Below, piece by piece: positions 63,704 through 64,000 of a stretch of DNA of 64,000 nucleotides. Both the position numbers and the translations under genes were made by a program. The notes under the pieces are model-generated. The model was not told the DNA's origin and ran no database searches. It saw nothing but the letters and a program-made list of their open reading frames with translations. Origin of the DNA: Zygnema cylindricum (Eukaryota; Streptophyta; Zygnematophyceae; Zygnematales; Zygnemataceae); NCBI GenBank assembly GCA_037447655.1, contig JBBHKE010002983.1, positions 62,001 to 126,000 on the forward strand, written 5' to 3'. Each line of letters begins with the position of its first letter. The stretch's first letter is position 1.

Positions 63704-64000
63704 TGTAAAAGGTAAGGGCATGGTGGGCGAAAGAGAGAGATATTGGAGAAAGATATCCAAGATGAAAGAGAGAGAAACCATGGCAAAGGAGAATACGGAA
63801 GCAAAAGATAAGACAAAAGGAGACAAAAAGAATACAAAAGGAGAAGCACAGAGGAGGAAAAGTCTTCTCATTATAATCGGTTAAAATTTGATGTACAAAA
63901 TGAACAGATTAAGTACTAAGTCTAACTCTACATTTAGAGTGGACTGGTTACACGACGTCCACAAAAGAGTCGAAGCCGCAAAGGACAAAAAGGTGTAACT

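Larger units (their letters stand above)
55075..64000 (-). mobile_element. LTR element E, minus orientation, non-coding, interrupted by D; runs off the window
   Basis: Its 3' LTR is 55075-55387 plus 61460-61816 (split by element D); its 5' LTR starts at 63704 and runs past 64000. The two LTR copies agree at about 97 percent over 297 bp. On the minus strand the LTR runs TGTTGAATAC...TTTTACA (or TTCTACA). A polypurine tract AATTGAGGGGGGG (61829-61817) precedes the 3' LTR, and GGTTATAGGCC (63703-63693) abuts the 5' LTR as primer site. Only about 1.9 kb lies between the LTRs, without gag or pol. This makes it a LARD/TRIM-like element needing another element's proteins (inference). Confidence 0.8.

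Overview
The window reads as nuclear DNA of a photosynthetic eukaryote of the green lineage. It has multi-exon genes with GT-AG introns up to about 8 kb, a plastid-targeted fibrillin (PAP) gene, a plant-type DUF1295 membrane protein, and a secreted cysteine protease carrying plant-type LysM modules. It is also very rich in Ty1/copia elements and GA-rich microsatellites. A large repeat-rich green alga (charophyte-like) fits best; the species cannot be fixed from sequence alone.

Layout. 0.2-5.5 kb, minus strand: a complete three-exon DUF1295 gene. 5.5-8.1 kb: a divergent intergenic region full of MITEs. 8.1-10.4 kb, plus strand: a five-exon plastid fibrillin gene. Both divergent genes carry an array of the same heptamer (AATGTCC on the sense strand) in their first intron. 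11.3-12.1 kb: a copia fragment. 12.1-12.9 kb: minisatellites. 12.9-23.4 kb: a decayed copia element (A) with a second copia element (B) nested in it.

24.3-41.7 kb (possibly to 43.6 kb), minus strand: the most interesting gene. Twelve exons join in phase to 650 codons plus a stop and encode a beta-trefoil (ricin-B type) lectin domain, a papain-family (C1A) domain, two EGF-like modules and two LysM modules. A young copia element (C, 26.6-31.65 kb) and a 1.7 kb GACAGA satellite sit in its 8 kb EGF-to-LysM intron.

43.7-55.1 kb: no genes recognised. It holds TA-duplicating MITEs, two nested elements with TTA target duplications, and an imperfect 3 kb segmental duplication (about 48-50.9 and 52-55.1 kb). 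55.1-64.0 kb: a non-coding LTR element (E, minus orientation, running off the window) interrupted by a nearly intact copia element (D). D has a single UAG stop between integrase and reverse transcriptase in a tobamovirus-like readthrough context.

The elements fall into two priming classes. A, B, C and E have a primer site matching the tRNA-iMet anticodon arm (half-tRNA priming) abutting the LTR; in A-C this site lies inside the gag reading frame. D has a conventional tRNA-iMet 3'-end site. No operons, CRISPR arrays, tRNA or rRNA genes were seen.
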